Shown here: positions 12,819 through 24,282 of the stretch, one piece after another
Position numbering within the stretch: position 1 is the stretch's first letter
Layout of the letters: every line of letters begins with the position of its first letter
NCBI RefSeq assembly: GCF_001417965.1
Contig: NW_018385051.1
Coordinates: 343,702 to 407,701 of the forward strand
From: Exaiptasia diaphana
Lineage: Eukaryota; Cnidaria; Anthozoa; Actiniaria; Aiptasiidae
Direction: 5' to 3'
DNA length: 64,000 nt
Made by a program: the position numbers and the translations under genes
Notes under the pieces: model-generated
What the model was told of the DNA's origin: nothing
The model's database searches: none
Seen by the model: the letters and a program-made list of their open reading frames with translations, nothing else

Positions 12819-15317
12819 TTACAATTTGCGATACTTAATAGAATTTTTTCGCCGTTTGCCAATGAAGTAGCCGATCAGCACTATCAATACCAGTCCACCA
12901 AGTGAGCAGCCAACAGCAATGGCAACAGTATTGCTGCTGTGTTTCTTCTTAGATGGCGAATTTGTTGGAGGAGCAGTTGGAGGAGGAGTTTGACAAACAT
13001 CAACTAAAATATATCAATGAAAATGTCAACATTAAACTTTAAAATGTTAAGATAAAAATCACAAGGCAGATTACTGTGTCCCTAACTCCCATGTTACATA
13101 CAATGTATAACCAAGGATTTATATTGGTACCACATTTTGCATTCAAAATGAAACATCTTGAAATACTGTACAGGAACACATACTCAATCACTACTTTGTG
13201 TTTCATATTATTGCTCATTGCAGTTTTGAATTGAGCCAGTTAAGAGAACATACCATGATCACTGAAGTGACCTTCATTCACATCAAATGGCTGGATCCTC
13301 AAGTTTTCAAATGTAGCAGTGATGTGTTTTCCTGAAGCTACAACTTTTTCTGAGCAATTGAAGGAATTGCCATCCTTGCCAGCCAACCAACCAACACTCT
13401 TTTCACTTATCAGTGTTTCCTTTATTTCTCTGACTACAAAAGCAATAATACAGAAAAACATTCAGTTTGAATAATATAAACAGGCACAATATGATAGCAC
13501 TGCCAACTAAAGACTACTCACCAGTGGTGTTGGCATCAACAAAAGCAGAATTATTAGTCACTTGTGCATAAAAAGTTAGATTTTGTGCTACCCAATGTCC
13601 TTTAACATCACCGAACTTTGCACTCTTAAAAGTTTTAAAAGTAGCCTCCATGTAATAATATTTTTCCCAACTGATATGAATGGTTGAGTGGCCATTTTCA
13701 CATGTACCAGTTGCAGAGGCTGACGATGCATTTGGCATGATCACATTGTAAGAAATCTTAAAAAGAAAGCAAAATTACCTGTTAATTATAATAGGGATGT
13801 CTAATTTTATGCAGCCAATTGTTGAAGGTTCACACCGACAATAAGAAAGTGCAACACTTGAAATCACAACAATAAAAAAATAACCTTTTTTTATTGTTAG
13901 TTTTCTACTCTCGTTTGAAAGATAATAATAACTATACCATTTCACTGCTTGACACATTCTTGTATTTCACAGTAAACTCCAAGCTCAACCACATCAACAA
14001 GCATGTATCATTGCCTTTTTTAACACTGAACTTTCCAGTTGGCCATTTGGGAGGTGGAGGTGTAGTGGGAACCATAGAACTACTGACTGGTGCTACTGAT
14101 GATGTAACATTTGGGCTGATAGAATGAGTGGGTGATATGGTGTAAGTCATGTGGCTTGCATTGTGCATTTGTGAGGTCATGTTGATGGAGATAGAAAAAT
14201 TGATACTGGGGCTAGGCATGATTGATGACGAGATGTTATGATGGATTGATGATGAGATGTTATGATGGACTGATGACGAGATGTTATGATGGACTGATGA
14301 TGAGATGTTATGATGGACTGATGATGAGACATTATGATGGATTGATGACGAGACGTTATGATGAGTTGAAGATGAGACGTTATGATGAGTTGAAGATGTA
14401 CTGGGGTGAGCAGTTGATGTGTTATCATGTGTGGTNGAGTTNTTTGCATGTGAAGCTGGNCTTGGCATAATAATCAATGAGACTGTGCTTTGATCANCAG
14501 CAGTGGTTCCAAACATAACTGTCAAGTAAATAAGTCAAGACCACATATCAATGGAATTTTCACTTTCTCTTTCATCATATTGTGTTAAATATTTGGAATG
14601 TTTGAATTTTTCTTAGATTTGCCATTGTGACATGGAACAAGGGACCAGTGATCGTACTAAGGTGGACCTCTTAGGCTTGGTCAAGATCACAAACCGTGAG
14701 AAAGGGNATAATTAACAGATATCAACTGGAATCAGTGGTCAAAATAAGAATACTTTAGGGGATAAGAATGGTCTAGCTCTCAATGAGCTCTCTCAAGTTT
14801 CATGAATATTTAAGTTAGAAGTTTTGGACATATCAGCAAGTTGCTTGGCGCAATTTGGCCAAGGTATTATTTATGTATTTTCTGAAATTAAAAAAACATC
14901 ATTGTTTTAGCGACACAAAGACTTGAAATAAGCTTGAAAGAGCTAAATGTCTTAGCTTGGAGATCATGGAAACAGAAACTACGAGGTTTGAAAACAACAA
15001 GGCCGAGCTCTTCAAGCACAAGCTTGAAGGCGCAATCGGAGCNGAAGCGGTACGAACAGTAGCAGTGCTGTTCTATAGAGAATGAAAAAGAATAAAAAAG
15101 TGCTTTTATATACTTCTGTTGAAGAGACAACTTGAAGAAATATATAATTTGCATTACTTGACGACTTCCGCATCGCGTGAATGCAGAAGGATTAAAATTT
15201 CCTACACTATTATTCCATCTTTGAAAACGATCTTATTGAATTGAATCAGCTTATGTACTGAAAGTACTTACAACTGCAAAGCAGTACACATAGGAAATAA
15301 CCAAGAAAAGTCTTCAT
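12819..15317 (-). CDS. Lysosome-associated membrane glycoprotein A (LAMP-like, His/Asn repeat in stalk)
   Basis: Type I lysosomal membrane glycoprotein of 408 residues. Exons: 15317-15272, 14518-13938, 13756-13522, 13433-13254, 13003-12819; phases all match. Residues 1-15 are a signal peptide (MKTFLGYFLCVLLCS). Residues about 55-115 are tandem copies of an eight-residue unit such as SVHHNISS. A Pro/Ser/Thr stalk follows, then the LAMP luminal domain (GKFSVKKGNDTCLLMW onward; conserved Cys and several N-X-S/T sites). The membrane helix is about residues 374-396. The tail KRRKNSIKYRKL ends in a Y-x-x-L sorting motif (YRKL), without the Gly that usually precedes Tyr in LAMPs. The exon pattern matches LAMP-B at 24.3-31.6 kb, so the two are paralogues. 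Four N bases occur in exon 2. Confidence 0.9.
14222..14404 (-). repeat. 24-bp coding minisatellite in LAMP-A
   Basis: About seven copies of a 24 bp unit, read on the minus strand as S-[STIV]-H-H-N-[VI]-S-S. Each copy supplies one N-[VI]-S glycosylation sequon and a His-His pair. Copies differ by a few bases and length is kept a multiple of three. Confidence 0.9.
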
Positions 15318-16563
15318 TCTGGCAAAGGTTCGGTGAATATTGAACAAGACTGGCACGGACAGTTGCAGCAAACACGTTGCCGAGAAAAGAGAACTTCAGC
15401 TCTTCCAAGAAAATCACATGACTCCACGTTCCAAAAATAGAAACTTCGTTTGGAAGGGACTGGGAACGAATCCATGATGCGCGGCTAACACGAAACCTTT
15501 ATGTTTTGGATTTTCACTGATTCACTTTTAATGCATCGCTGATTGTGAAAAATGATAGTTTGAATATTTNTTTCTGTNGTANTTTCAGCTGATATAATAT
15601 GATTGTTAGGGATTGTTAGGTGGATGGAGATTTCAAGGTTGCTTGCAGGGGCAGTAGCTTTCATGCCCTTCCTTTATTTGTATTAATTATTTATTCGTAT
15701 TAGATTTAGCGATTTCCTACTTTGGTGTTGTTCATCTGGCTTGGGTTTGTTTGATGTAATTTCTGGTTTGGCTAGCTGAGTGCTTTGTATTAGCTACTAA
15801 CTGCTTTCTTAGGTTTTGTAGTTTAGCTTTTAGGTCCTAGCCCACGTGCTCTTTTAGTGCGTGCGTTTTTTAGCTGCGCCCGCTGTTAGAGCGCGCGCGT
15901 TTTGTTGTTTTCCGTTAGTTGCGTTTGTTTTTGTAGCAATGGCGCGTGCAAAACACTCAGTTTTTAAGTTTGCTGAAGAAGGCCGAAGTGCCGAATACAG
16001 AAAACCACAGGCAGCCCAAGCTAAGCATTTAACTAGCAGATTATAGCGATATCTATAATGCATGTAAAAAATGCACGAAATTTTTAAAAGAAAAAAAAAG
16101 TAAAAAACATTTGTCTTACCTTATGATGTGGTCTTAGTTATGAATTTATGCGTAATTTGCCGTTTTTCTTTGATATCTCCTTACTTATATCACTGAAAGG
16201 CAGGACAGACCGGCTCTAAAAAATTCAATGGTCAGATCACTTTTTCAGCAAAAATTGCATCTTTTTCGTCCAAATTGAACCGAAAACCCTCGCCATAGCC
16301 ACCACCAACCGTTTTTCCAACTCTTGTGTAAATCTCAATGTCAAAGAAAAACGTTCAACGGAGATTAATAAGAGTGATTTAGATCGATTTTCAGTCTTTT
16401 TCGCAAGCCGTGGTCCCCTACTCCACCGCCAAACGCAGCCAGAACCTCGGTTTGGCGAGGACATTTTAATACGCACCACTGGATGGTTCGTCATTGGTCG
16501 GGAGAAGAACTAGTTTTGTCTCTTCGGAAGCGAGGCTATTATGACTAACCATCCAGTGGTTTG
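15318..16563. repeat. LAMP-A 5' flank and unclassified repeats
   Basis: The first 200 bp hold the LAMP-A promoter/5' UTR side. 15600-16060 is GC- and CpG-richer than its neighbours and ends with the motif CCACAGGCAGCCCAAGC (about 16004-16021), seen at other repeat ends. An 85-codon open frame at 16237-16494 on the minus strand resembles no family I know. An inverted pair (ACCACTGGATGGTT at about 16475 and its complement ending at 16562) encloses about 40 bp. Confidence 0.4.
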
Positions 16564-16837
16564 CACAGGGAGCCGAAGCAGTGACTTTGAACCTATAATA
16601 GTTAAAAATAAAATTTTACTCAAAAAAATGGTCTACTTATATTTTATTCAGTGTCACAATGCATTATAAATGGGTTTTAAAAAATATAGGTATATATATA
16701 TATAGGTAGGGGATATTTTTTAAAACCCATTTATAATGCATTGTGACACTGAATAAAATAAAAGTAGACCATTTTTTTGAGTAAAATTTTATTTTTAACT
16801 ATTATAGGTTCAAAGTCACTGCTTGGGCTCCCCTGTG
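16564..16837. mobile_element. Foldback element with arms of about 125 bp
   Basis: Two near-identical inverted arms (about 16564-16690 and 16713-16837) flank a short TA-rich loop. The outer end reads CACAGGGAGCCGAAGCAGTG on the left, with CACTGC-TGGGCTCCCCTGTG on the right. It encodes nothing. The arms are nearly identical, so insertion is probably recent. Confidence 0.8.
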
Positions 16838-16839
16838 TG

Positions 16840-17052
16840 GTTGTTGAAGATTTGAGACCACAGGTAGCCCAAGCAAAAACGAAAAACGAAAAGTTCGATA
16901 AAAGTGGTAAAACTGAAAAAAATTATTTCAAACTACAACATAGTGTTCTCCTTATTTTTCTCAACACCCCTGTGAAGTTTCAGCTCATTATGGTAAACTT
17001 TCCCCTACTTATATATATTATATGGGCTACCTGTGGTCTCAAATCTTCAACG
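16840..17052. mobile_element. Short inverted-repeat element abutting the foldback
   Basis: Arms of about 32-35 bp: TTGAAGATTTGAGACCACAG with GTAGCCCA at the left (16843-16873) and its reverse complement at 17022-17050. The spacer of about 150 bp is AT-rich. The right arm touches the LINE fragment that follows. Confidence 0.65.
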
Positions 17053-17395
17053 CCTCCTCGTGTGAACANAAATTCCAACTTTTCATGTCAAAGTTGAATG
17101 AAGCTATCGATATGTCTCTACCATATAGAGTCATAAGGAAACATCCCACTGACCGCCCGTGGATCACTAATAAAATCAAGCTATCGATCTCCAAGCGTCA
17201 ATCTGCATTTCTTNAACANGGCAAGGATTCAAAAGAGTACCGATACTGGTGAAACAAAGTAAAAAGTGCTATTAGATCTGCAAAATGTCTTTATTACCAA
17301 AAAAAGGTTGCCGAGATCGAAAATGTGAATTCCGCCAAATGGTGGATTAAGGACATAAAAAAGCTATCGGTTCACTTTTACGGCGGGTGAGAAAA
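17053..17395 (+). pseudogene. LINE (non-LTR retrotransposon) ORF2 fragment
   Basis: Plus-strand translation gives DRPWITNKIKLSISKRQSAF, then an in-frame stop, then NKVKSAIRSAKCLYYQKKVA and NSAKWWIKDIKKLS. This is the linker between endonuclease and reverse transcriptase that I know from CR1/jockey-type LINEs. Only about 115 codons remain. It has a stop and two N bases and lacks both catalytic domains, so it is a dead scrap. Confidence 0.7.
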
Positions 17396-17492
17396 GTAGA
17401 TCTGTCCGCAGAGTAGTGACAAGTCTACACAGCTATCTGATTTTTCTATCTTTTCGTCGTGTTTTCGGAATGAACAATTTCTATGCGCGTAA

Positions 17493-18551
17493 TTAGCATT
17501 TGATGTCCTTTCTGAGAGCTAAAGAATCAAATTTCTTATGAATCTTTAACATATTAGCTGGACTTATTGCATGCCCGATAGCTGTTTTATCCAGAAATTG
17601 ACAGTCAGTCTTTGGCATGTGCAACATTAAACCGCGTAACCGCGTGACGCGAATTCCNAAATCTCGAGCTGCCACGCCTATGTATGCATCGTCTGTGTGG
17701 AAAGGCTGTCGAAGCTGGGTGTAGTAAAAAAATGCTGGCAGGACATCAGTAGACAGGACATGGAAAGCACCATGACAGAACGGAGGCCAAGACGATTCGT
17801 TGAATTGCTCTCTAGAAATATACCATTTACTCCTTGGATTACGAGTAATAATCAATGTTGAATGAACAAGTCCACCATAAAATCGCCCGGGTGATCCTGC
17901 ATTATGCAACCAGTGTAGAAGCTTATTAACACGGACGTATACATCATCATCAGTTTTCAGTACGTAACGACAAGAAAACGTATTGAACGCCCACCAATGC
18001 GCCATGAAAGTTTTGATGGGAATATTTTTATAATTATCTTTAAATTGACCAATGATAAGATCATTGTTCTCTCGCGCCTCAAGGCGGTTGTTTGCATTCG
18101 AGTTTTCATCTTGGCTCAGTCCTAGACTGAAAAACAAACTCCATTTGATAGTACAATTGTTTTCTGTGTCTTTTCCCCAAGACTCACGTATTGCTTTTCG
18201 CAATAATCGATGAATTCCGTTTTCAGAACCAGAGTTTACAACTACGACTACATAGAGATTTTTGTCTGAAATGATGGGTTGGATGTGTGGTGTGATGATA
18301 GGGAAATTCGTTCCTTCGCTGAACGTCGTCGAGGGATTGTACATTTGAGATTGTTCCTCTTGTCCTTTATAACAAGCCAATATAGATAGAGATGTTGCTG
18401 GTGCTGGTTGTTGATTACATGGACGACTATTAATCCCAAACAAAATCATAAAAGGAACAAAAAATAGAAGTAAAACACATTTTTTGTTTCTAACGAGTCT
18501 GAATAGATTATTTCTTAGATTGACTCTTCTTTGTCTTGCCATGCCACGCAT
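17493..18551 (-). CDS. Beta-1,3-galactosyltransferase-like protein (GT31)
   Basis: Golgi type II glycosyltransferase that transfers galactose or a related sugar from a UDP donor in beta-1,3 linkage. As called it has 352 residues in one exon. A short basic cytosolic tail is followed by a membrane anchor at residues 24-40. The catalytic domain begins near residue 98 (LYVVVVVNSGSENG, RKAIRESWG). The DxD metal site is TDDDVYV (200-206). FYGGLVHS, PPFCHGAFHVLS and HTDDAYIGV follow in family order. The last usually reads EDVYVG, so Asp-Asp-Ala is a variation. The frame stays open to 18614, but TTCGTTTCAG just before the ATG at 18551 looks like an acceptor for a 5' UTR intron, which decided the start. 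The exact linkage and acceptor cannot be told. Confidence 0.9.
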   Translation of the reverse strand: MRGMARQRRVNLRNNLFRLVRNKKCVLLLFFVPFMILFGINSRPCNQQPAPATSLSILACYKGQEEQSQMYNPSTTFSEGTNFPIITPHIQPIISDKNLYVVVVVNSGSENGIHRLLRKAIRESWGKDTENNCTIKWSLFFSLGLSQDENSNANNRLEARENNDLIIGQFKDNYKNIPIKTFMAHWWAFNTFSCRYVLKTDDDVYVRVNKLLHWLHNAGSPGRFYGGLVHSTLIITRNPRSKWYISREQFNESSWPPFCHGAFHVLSTDVLPAFFYYTQLRQPFHTDDAYIGVAARDXGIRVTRLRGLMLHMPKTDCQFLDKTAIGHAISPANMLKIHKKFDSLALRKDIKC

Positions 18552-20221
18552 GCTGAAACGAAAAATCANCATCAATATTGACCTCTTTTCTTCAATAATT
18601 TTGGCTATTTTCATGGAATAAAGTCATGATTTGCTTCTAAATAAATCGGTCTTACTGACCCGTTCTTGAATAAATCGAAAGCGCCTTACATACATCAGAC
18701 TTGATCAGATACACAGTGGTTTTCATCCGGGTGTGGTGAAAGAGACGGAAATCAGAGAACTTGTGTCTTTTTAGGGTGTTTTGTTACAATGTAGTTTTGT
18801 AACTTTGCATCACTTGAAGACACACTTTTAGAGGCTAACAAATCCTTGAAAGATTTTGGTTGGTGCACCGTGATTGCGTTGTAACGATTCAACTTCCTTG
18901 CTTGACAATTTCTTTTCATACGCGTAGCGTGGACTTAATTTTATGCACATGTCAGGGACCGCGACATATATTTTGGATCTGGGGGTCTAACGAACACCAA
19001 AGGCGGAAGTATTAAGGGAGTCTGGTCCTCCCCCAGAAAATTTTTTCAAAATTTGAAAGAAATAACTCTTGGAAATGCGATTTCCAGCATTTTGAGAGAC
19101 ATCGAAAATTATGAAAATTTTGAATAAAACTTAAGGCCCCCCCCTGTTAATTAGGTAATTTTACTTTGAGACCCCCCTATCTTTCCATCAATTTTATGTA
19201 ATGCCCCCCCCCCCCTCCTGGTAATTATTGCACAGTCCCTTACAATCACTCCGGTCAGAATTAAAAACTGTACGTCAAAGCTTTATGTAATGCCCCCCCC
19301 CCCGCTCTGGTTTTACGGCCCTCCCTCCTGGTAATTATTGCACAGTCCCTTAGTCTTTCAGTCAAAAGACATGAAGCGTGGCCCCTCAAAACACCATTAT
19401 TCAATTCATTATTCGATTCTTGAAAGTCTTGGTCTTTTAGTGTGCAAAAGGGATAGTTTTTAAAAACAAAAACAAGTAGCATGAAGATTCTCGGTCGATT
19501 AGACCTTTTTGCTCTATCGGTATTTAGTCGAAATCCGTGCACCCTAAAGCAAAGTGTATAATTATTCGCCCGTGGAATGTGGTAATTATACAAAACATAT
19601 ACGTGTTAATTATTACAAAACACTATTAAAATATCTCATTATTAAATCTGGAAATAGTCTTTCTAAAACGTCTAGCTCCTCTCCAACAGCCACAAACAAG
19701 AAGCATCGTGAATAAAGAATTGTCTCAAATCGTTGCACGCTTTTCTTGCGGAAGTTTTCCACTTCGATAAAAGTATTTGGCCAAAAAGCAAAGAATCTGA
19801 CACCCTTGATTTTTCAAGTTCTAGTTAACTTTAGACGTTGGCTCCTCTATTTAAACACATAAAATTAGATTTAGCTCCCCACCTCTGGATTCTAAAATCC
19901 CCCCTCCTGAGAATATTGCGCAGTCCCTAAAGCATATTTTGTTCTTCACAATATATTGATGGTCAGCAGTGCCGAACAGTTCCTTTTTCAATGACAGTAT
20001 GTTGCAATGCATCGACTTGTGGAAATTACAAAAGACCAGCATGTGTTTACATGGGTTGCATGTGATGTCATACTCAAGCAAAAAATATCGAAAAATCCAA
20101 GATATTTTTTTCTAAAGAGCTCTTCTTACAGTATATCTTAAATATACGTCTAAATAGTGTGTATGCAAATTTTCATACGAATTCAACGCTTTGGTGGCGA
20201 AACACAAAAATTTTAGTTTGT
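18552..20221. repeat. Gene-free spacer with C-rich and dispersed repeats
   Basis: Upstream side of the galactosyltransferase gene. A repeat with C-runs and TGGTAATTATTGCACAGTCC occurs twice (19193-19252, 19283-19352), with relatives near 19905-19930 and, inverted, near 33280. A stretch at about 19490-19610 (core CGAAATCCGTGCACCCTAAA) is a diverged direct copy of about 21270-21390. No gene seen. Confidence 0.55.
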
Positions 20222-20303
20222 GCGGAAGTTAATTTATTCTACCGTAGATCGTAAATAAAAACTTCGAGATTCAGATAAATCATTCTTTCAACTCTGTAAG
20301 AAC
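20222..20303. repeat. Direct repeat left of the assembly gap
   Basis: 82 bp (GCGGAAGTTAATTTATTCTA to TAAGAAC) repeated almost exactly at 20836-20916 on the other side of the gap. Differences are three or four bases. Confidence 0.95.
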
Positions 20304-20835
20304 NNNNNNNNNNNNNNNNNNNNNNNNNNNNNNNNNNNNNNNNNNNNNNNNNNNNNNNNNNNNNNNNNNNNNNNNNNNNNNNNNNNNNNNNNNNNNNNNN
20401 NNNNNNNNNNNNNNNNNNNNNNNNNNNNNNNNNNNNNNNNNNNNNNNNNNNNNNNNNNNNNNNNNNNNNNNNNNNNNNNNNNNNNNNNNNNNNNNNNNNN
20501 NNNNNNNNNNNNNNNNNNNNNNNNNNNNNNNNNNNNNNNNNNNNNNNNNNNNNNNNNNNNNNNNNNNNNNNNNNNNNNNNNNNNNNNNNNNNNNNNNNNN
20601 NNNNNNNNNNNNNNNNNNNNNNNNNNNNNNNNNNNNNNNNNNNNNNNNNNNNNNNNNNNNNNNNNNNNNNNNNNNNNNNNNNNNNNNNNNNNNNNNNNNN
20701 NNNNNNNNNNNNNNNNNNNNNNNNNNNNNNNNNNNNNNNNNNNNNNNNNNNNNNNNNNNNNNNNNNNNNNNNNNNNNNNNNNNNNNNNNNNNNNNNNNNN
20801 NNNNNNNNNNNNNNNNNNNNNNNNNNNNNNNNNNN
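20304..20835. other. Assembly gap (532 N)
   Basis: Run of N. Because both flanks carry the same 82 bp, the true gap may be smaller, a tandem repeat, or two alleles joined end to end. Confidence 1.
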
Positions 20836-20916
20836 GCGGAGTTTAATTTATTCTACCGTAGATCGTAAATAAAAACTTCGAGATTAGATAAATCATTCTT
20901 TCAACTCCGTAAGAAC
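20836..20916. repeat. Direct repeat right of the assembly gap
   Basis: Second copy of the 82 bp sequence that ends the left contig. It starts exactly at the first base after the N run. Confidence 0.95.
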
Positions 20917-22007
20917 TTACTTAAGGTGATTTTTCTTTGAAATAAAGTCATAATTGACCAAAATTTACAAAGGAAACCAGTTTTTAAAGTTAATTTGAAA
21001 TCAGACGCCATCTTGGATGATCAAAGTTATCATCCAAGATGGCGTTCCCATACATATTAACCAAATTTTTCAAATCTTTATTCGCTTATATCTTCATCGA
21101 AAAGTAAGCTACAGGACTAAAAGCTCGTATTCTAGATAATTTGACTATGCTCTTTATGACTTGCTACTTGGTTTTTGAAAATAACGAATAATAACGAATG
21201 AAAAATTTTCAGTTCGGGGGTTGCAACCCAATTTCGAAGTTTGAATTCAAATTTGATTTCAATACGGTAATGTTGAATAGATCTTTTTGCATTATCGATA
21301 TTTTCGAAATCCGTGCACCCTAAAACAAAGGGTGTTAATAATTTGCCCGTGGAATATGGTTTTCTTTGTAATATATATACAATATGAGCGGGCGATCTCA
21401 GCATGTTAATATATTGCATTTCCTGTTTTTTTTAGTACAATATATATGTTACGCAAATACGCATTTTATTGGTTTATATTGATATTTTTTCTTGAAAATA
21501 TTGATGCTATTCTTTTGTTTTAACTGTGCAAAATTTGGAATTCAAATGAATTGTTGAATCGACCACGGAATCGACTAATAGTGTGTTGAGGGGGCGCGCG
21601 TCATGCCTTTTGACATGAAATTTGTGCTTCTCTAGGCTATATCTTTTACAATTAATTCAATCGAAAAAAATGACTCGTCATAAAGCCCATAACTATGTAC
21701 TGGTGTGGTCATCAATCATACTCTGGCTTAGACCATGAAGTCGTTGAATGTAATGAATTTTATATATTACTATCAACAACACTTAGCTTGGAAAGAAGTT
21801 TAAAATTATTCATGATTGATTACAATTGTGATTAAACAAACGTATAAACACTTGTAATTACCTGATTCGATAGTACCCCTAATCTTCGGAATTTGATAAA
21901 CTTTTTGGAGCCAACACAGTATGATATCACATCACGTGAACTTGTCATAAATAGCATCTGATAGAGTCTCACATGAGCACTTGTTAATAAAATTTATGTC
22001 AATTAAT
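20917..22007. other. AT-rich gene-free stretch
   Basis: Contains a hairpin at about 21008-21045 (CGCCATCTTGGATGAT and its complement around an 8-base loop). It also holds the second copy (about 21270-21390) of the dispersed repeat seen at 19.5 kb. No coding signal. Confidence 0.5.
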
Positions 22008-22703
22008 GCACTAGTCAATTGAAACCCCCGACCCCTGGGGCTAGCGGGACACTGAACGGGGACGTGAAGCCGTTTTTAAAACGTGCTTTTAACGGCAATA
22101 TTGTCCCGGGGGTCGGGATTTTGATGAAATGTTTTGTTTCAAAAATCGTTTGAACATAATACACCTACTTGCGAAAACGTTGTCATAGAAAATAGGACAT
22201 TTCTATTTAGTAAAAAAGGAATAAATTAAAAACGACAAAAGAAGATCACTGAGGCTGAACGCTTTCTTTTGTCTTGTTTTAATATTCCTTTTTACTAAAT
22301 TCAAATGTTCTATTTTCTATGACAACGTTTCTGCAAGTAGGTGTACATGTATGAGTCTGGAAACTAAAGGTCGTCCATCTTAAAATACCCTGAAAGCATT
22401 GGTATTCAACCCTGTTTTTGTGTTCGTTTATTTTTTCTTGCACGAAAAGTTAAAAAAACTTGTTATACATATAGTACGCAATTGAGTATACGGAATTATA
22501 CAAAAGTTAACCCCGTGTATCACAGAAAAATTGGAGTTGGATTGAAAGTTGTTTGTTTTGTTATTAAATATTAGACCAAAATAGCGGGGCCACAGTAGCG
22601 AATGTGTCCCCGACTACCGGGTGAAGTGTCTTATTTTAACACCACTCAAACGTTGAATTCCCCGGTATTTCCCGGGGGGCGGGGGTTTCAATTGACTGGT
22701 GCA
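22008..22703. mobile_element. Terminal-inverted-repeat element, no coding capacity
   Basis: Inverted ends of about 27 bp: GCACTAGTCAATTGAAACCC at the left, and at the right the complement of GCACCAGTCAATTGAAACCC; both continue into C-rich sequence. About 700 bp long. No clear target duplication and no transposase. Confidence 0.7.
22161..22344. repeat. Foldback nested in the TIR element
   Basis: Inverted arms of about 83 bp (ACACCTACTTGC onward; 22161-22245 and 22262-22344) with several mismatches and a loop of about 16 bases. Either a separate insertion or the element's own structured core. Confidence 0.7.
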
Positions 22704-24282
22704 CAAGTAAAACTGGAATGAATCTTACACTACTCTTTCTAACTACTCAATACCCCATCATCCCAAGTTTTGCTTGATTTGTGTGAAGTGTAATCAGTGG
22801 TTAAGTATTTCTTATATTTTTTTCACGTCACTAACAATAGTTTTAAACTAAGTCATGCAGGTGTGATTATAAAGAAACACCGTGTGTTAGAATTTTGTCC
22901 TATTTGCTGATTCGGGATGTAGGTACTACACAGTTAGCTAGGGAGCATCTGACATTGCACGAAGCATACACACACAAAAAACACACACACACACACGGAA
23001 ATGCGCAAAGAGGAAAGATTATATTTTAGAGTGGTATTTTGCTATATAGACTCTAGACTCCTCGCAGCCGTTTTCTGGTGTCGTCTCCTTAATCCTCCCC
23101 CACAAGGAGGATTAAGGAGACGACACCGGAAAACGGCTGCGAGGAGTCTATATAGACTCATGCTAGTAAGAATTCGTTATTCTTATAGTTCCAATTAACA
23201 CCTCAAGGACGAGAGCGGTGAGAAACCACTACTAACATGTGACATTATTGGTTCATTAAGGAAAAACTGTTTGTATCGTTGGCATAAGTAATATGAAATC
23301 TTTCGTCGTCACTGTAAATACATAAATGCTGGACGCAATTATATGAGAGCCGATACTATTCAAAAAGCGAAAAAAAAAATGTGAATAAGTTGATGGACTT
23401 GATGCCTCCCCTATCCCCTCCAATATAAAAAACACAGCACCACCACTTGAATTGAGGAAAACGTGAGGGGATCATACCGATTATACACATCGTTCAATCG
23501 GTATAAATTAGTAGAAAAACATTACACAAGTAGTGTCAAGTGAGGGAAAATCCCCTTTTTTATAATGTTATAAAACAAAATTCAAGTTATGATTGTAATA
23601 CAGAGCTTACCTGCTTATCTAGATAATTCCATGTTAGCCTAAACAAGTTCTTGTATAAATGGTGTTTAGTGGGCTTTTGTATATTCAGGTTTTTAAACAG
23701 GTTCTTATTTGCATAAGAAAGAAATCGTTATTTTTAGGCTCTTATGAGCAGATAAGTACTGTATACATACTCTTTATATTACATTCTTTGTCAAGTCCAA
23801 TTTATTATACCAGAACAAGTTTGTGAGGTTGTTTAAATGGGCTGAGCTGACCCAGATCAGCATATTTTTTCTTGAAATCTTATGTTTGCTAAGGATTGAA
23901 ACAAACAAACCAAAGAAAACAGCTGTATCCTAAATCTAGCTCACTCCAAATAAACAAACCTTTTAACAAAATCACATGAGATAAATTTAACATTGTTCTT
24001 TGAGTAATTTTCATTTAGCTGAGAATTAAAACTAGCTAGAACAAACAAAATTATAGAACTGGGCACTATTAGAAACTACTGTAAGGTGAGTTATATCACA
24101 CAGGCTTGTGGAAACCTCTAATACTTAATATCCTTTTTGACAGTTTTTTGTTCTAATCAGTGGTGTGTAATACTGATAATTTGTTACACTCAATGACTTG
24201 TCCTTGTTGACATTTTTTAGAAAATTATGAAACATGTACGAAAATGATTTGCAATTTGCCTCAGATATCAACTGTGCGGAAC
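22704..24282. other. Spacer before LAMP-B 3' end, with long palindrome
   Basis: Apart from the palindrome at 23054-23150 and an AC run near 22970-22995, nothing is recognised. The last few hundred bases should hold the LAMP-B 3' UTR. Confidence 0.4.
23054..23150. repeat. Long near-perfect palindrome
   Basis: Arms 23054-23098 and 23106-23150 (45 bp each, one mismatch) around CCCACAA. The arms begin TAGACTCCTCGCAGCCGTTT. A similar core, CTCGCAGCC, lies in the inverted repeat at 44.68 kb. Probably a miniature palindromic transposon. Confidence 0.85.

Noticed and set aside
14177-14470. Open frames on both strands over the LAMP-A repeat, and the look of a short-spaced repeat array
   Set aside because: A tandem 24 bp unit with no stops opens several frames at once. 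The frame joined to the LAMP domain is the real one. There are no spacers, so it is not a CRISPR array.
16237-16494. 85-codon minus-strand frame
   Set aside because: Lies in a repeat-rich patch, shows no known domain, no splice support and no neighbours in frame.
20222-20916. Direct repeats around the gap as ends of a long retroelement
   Set aside because: The repeat is only 82 bp, meets the N run exactly at both edges, and shows no coding or priming features. An assembly cause is simpler.
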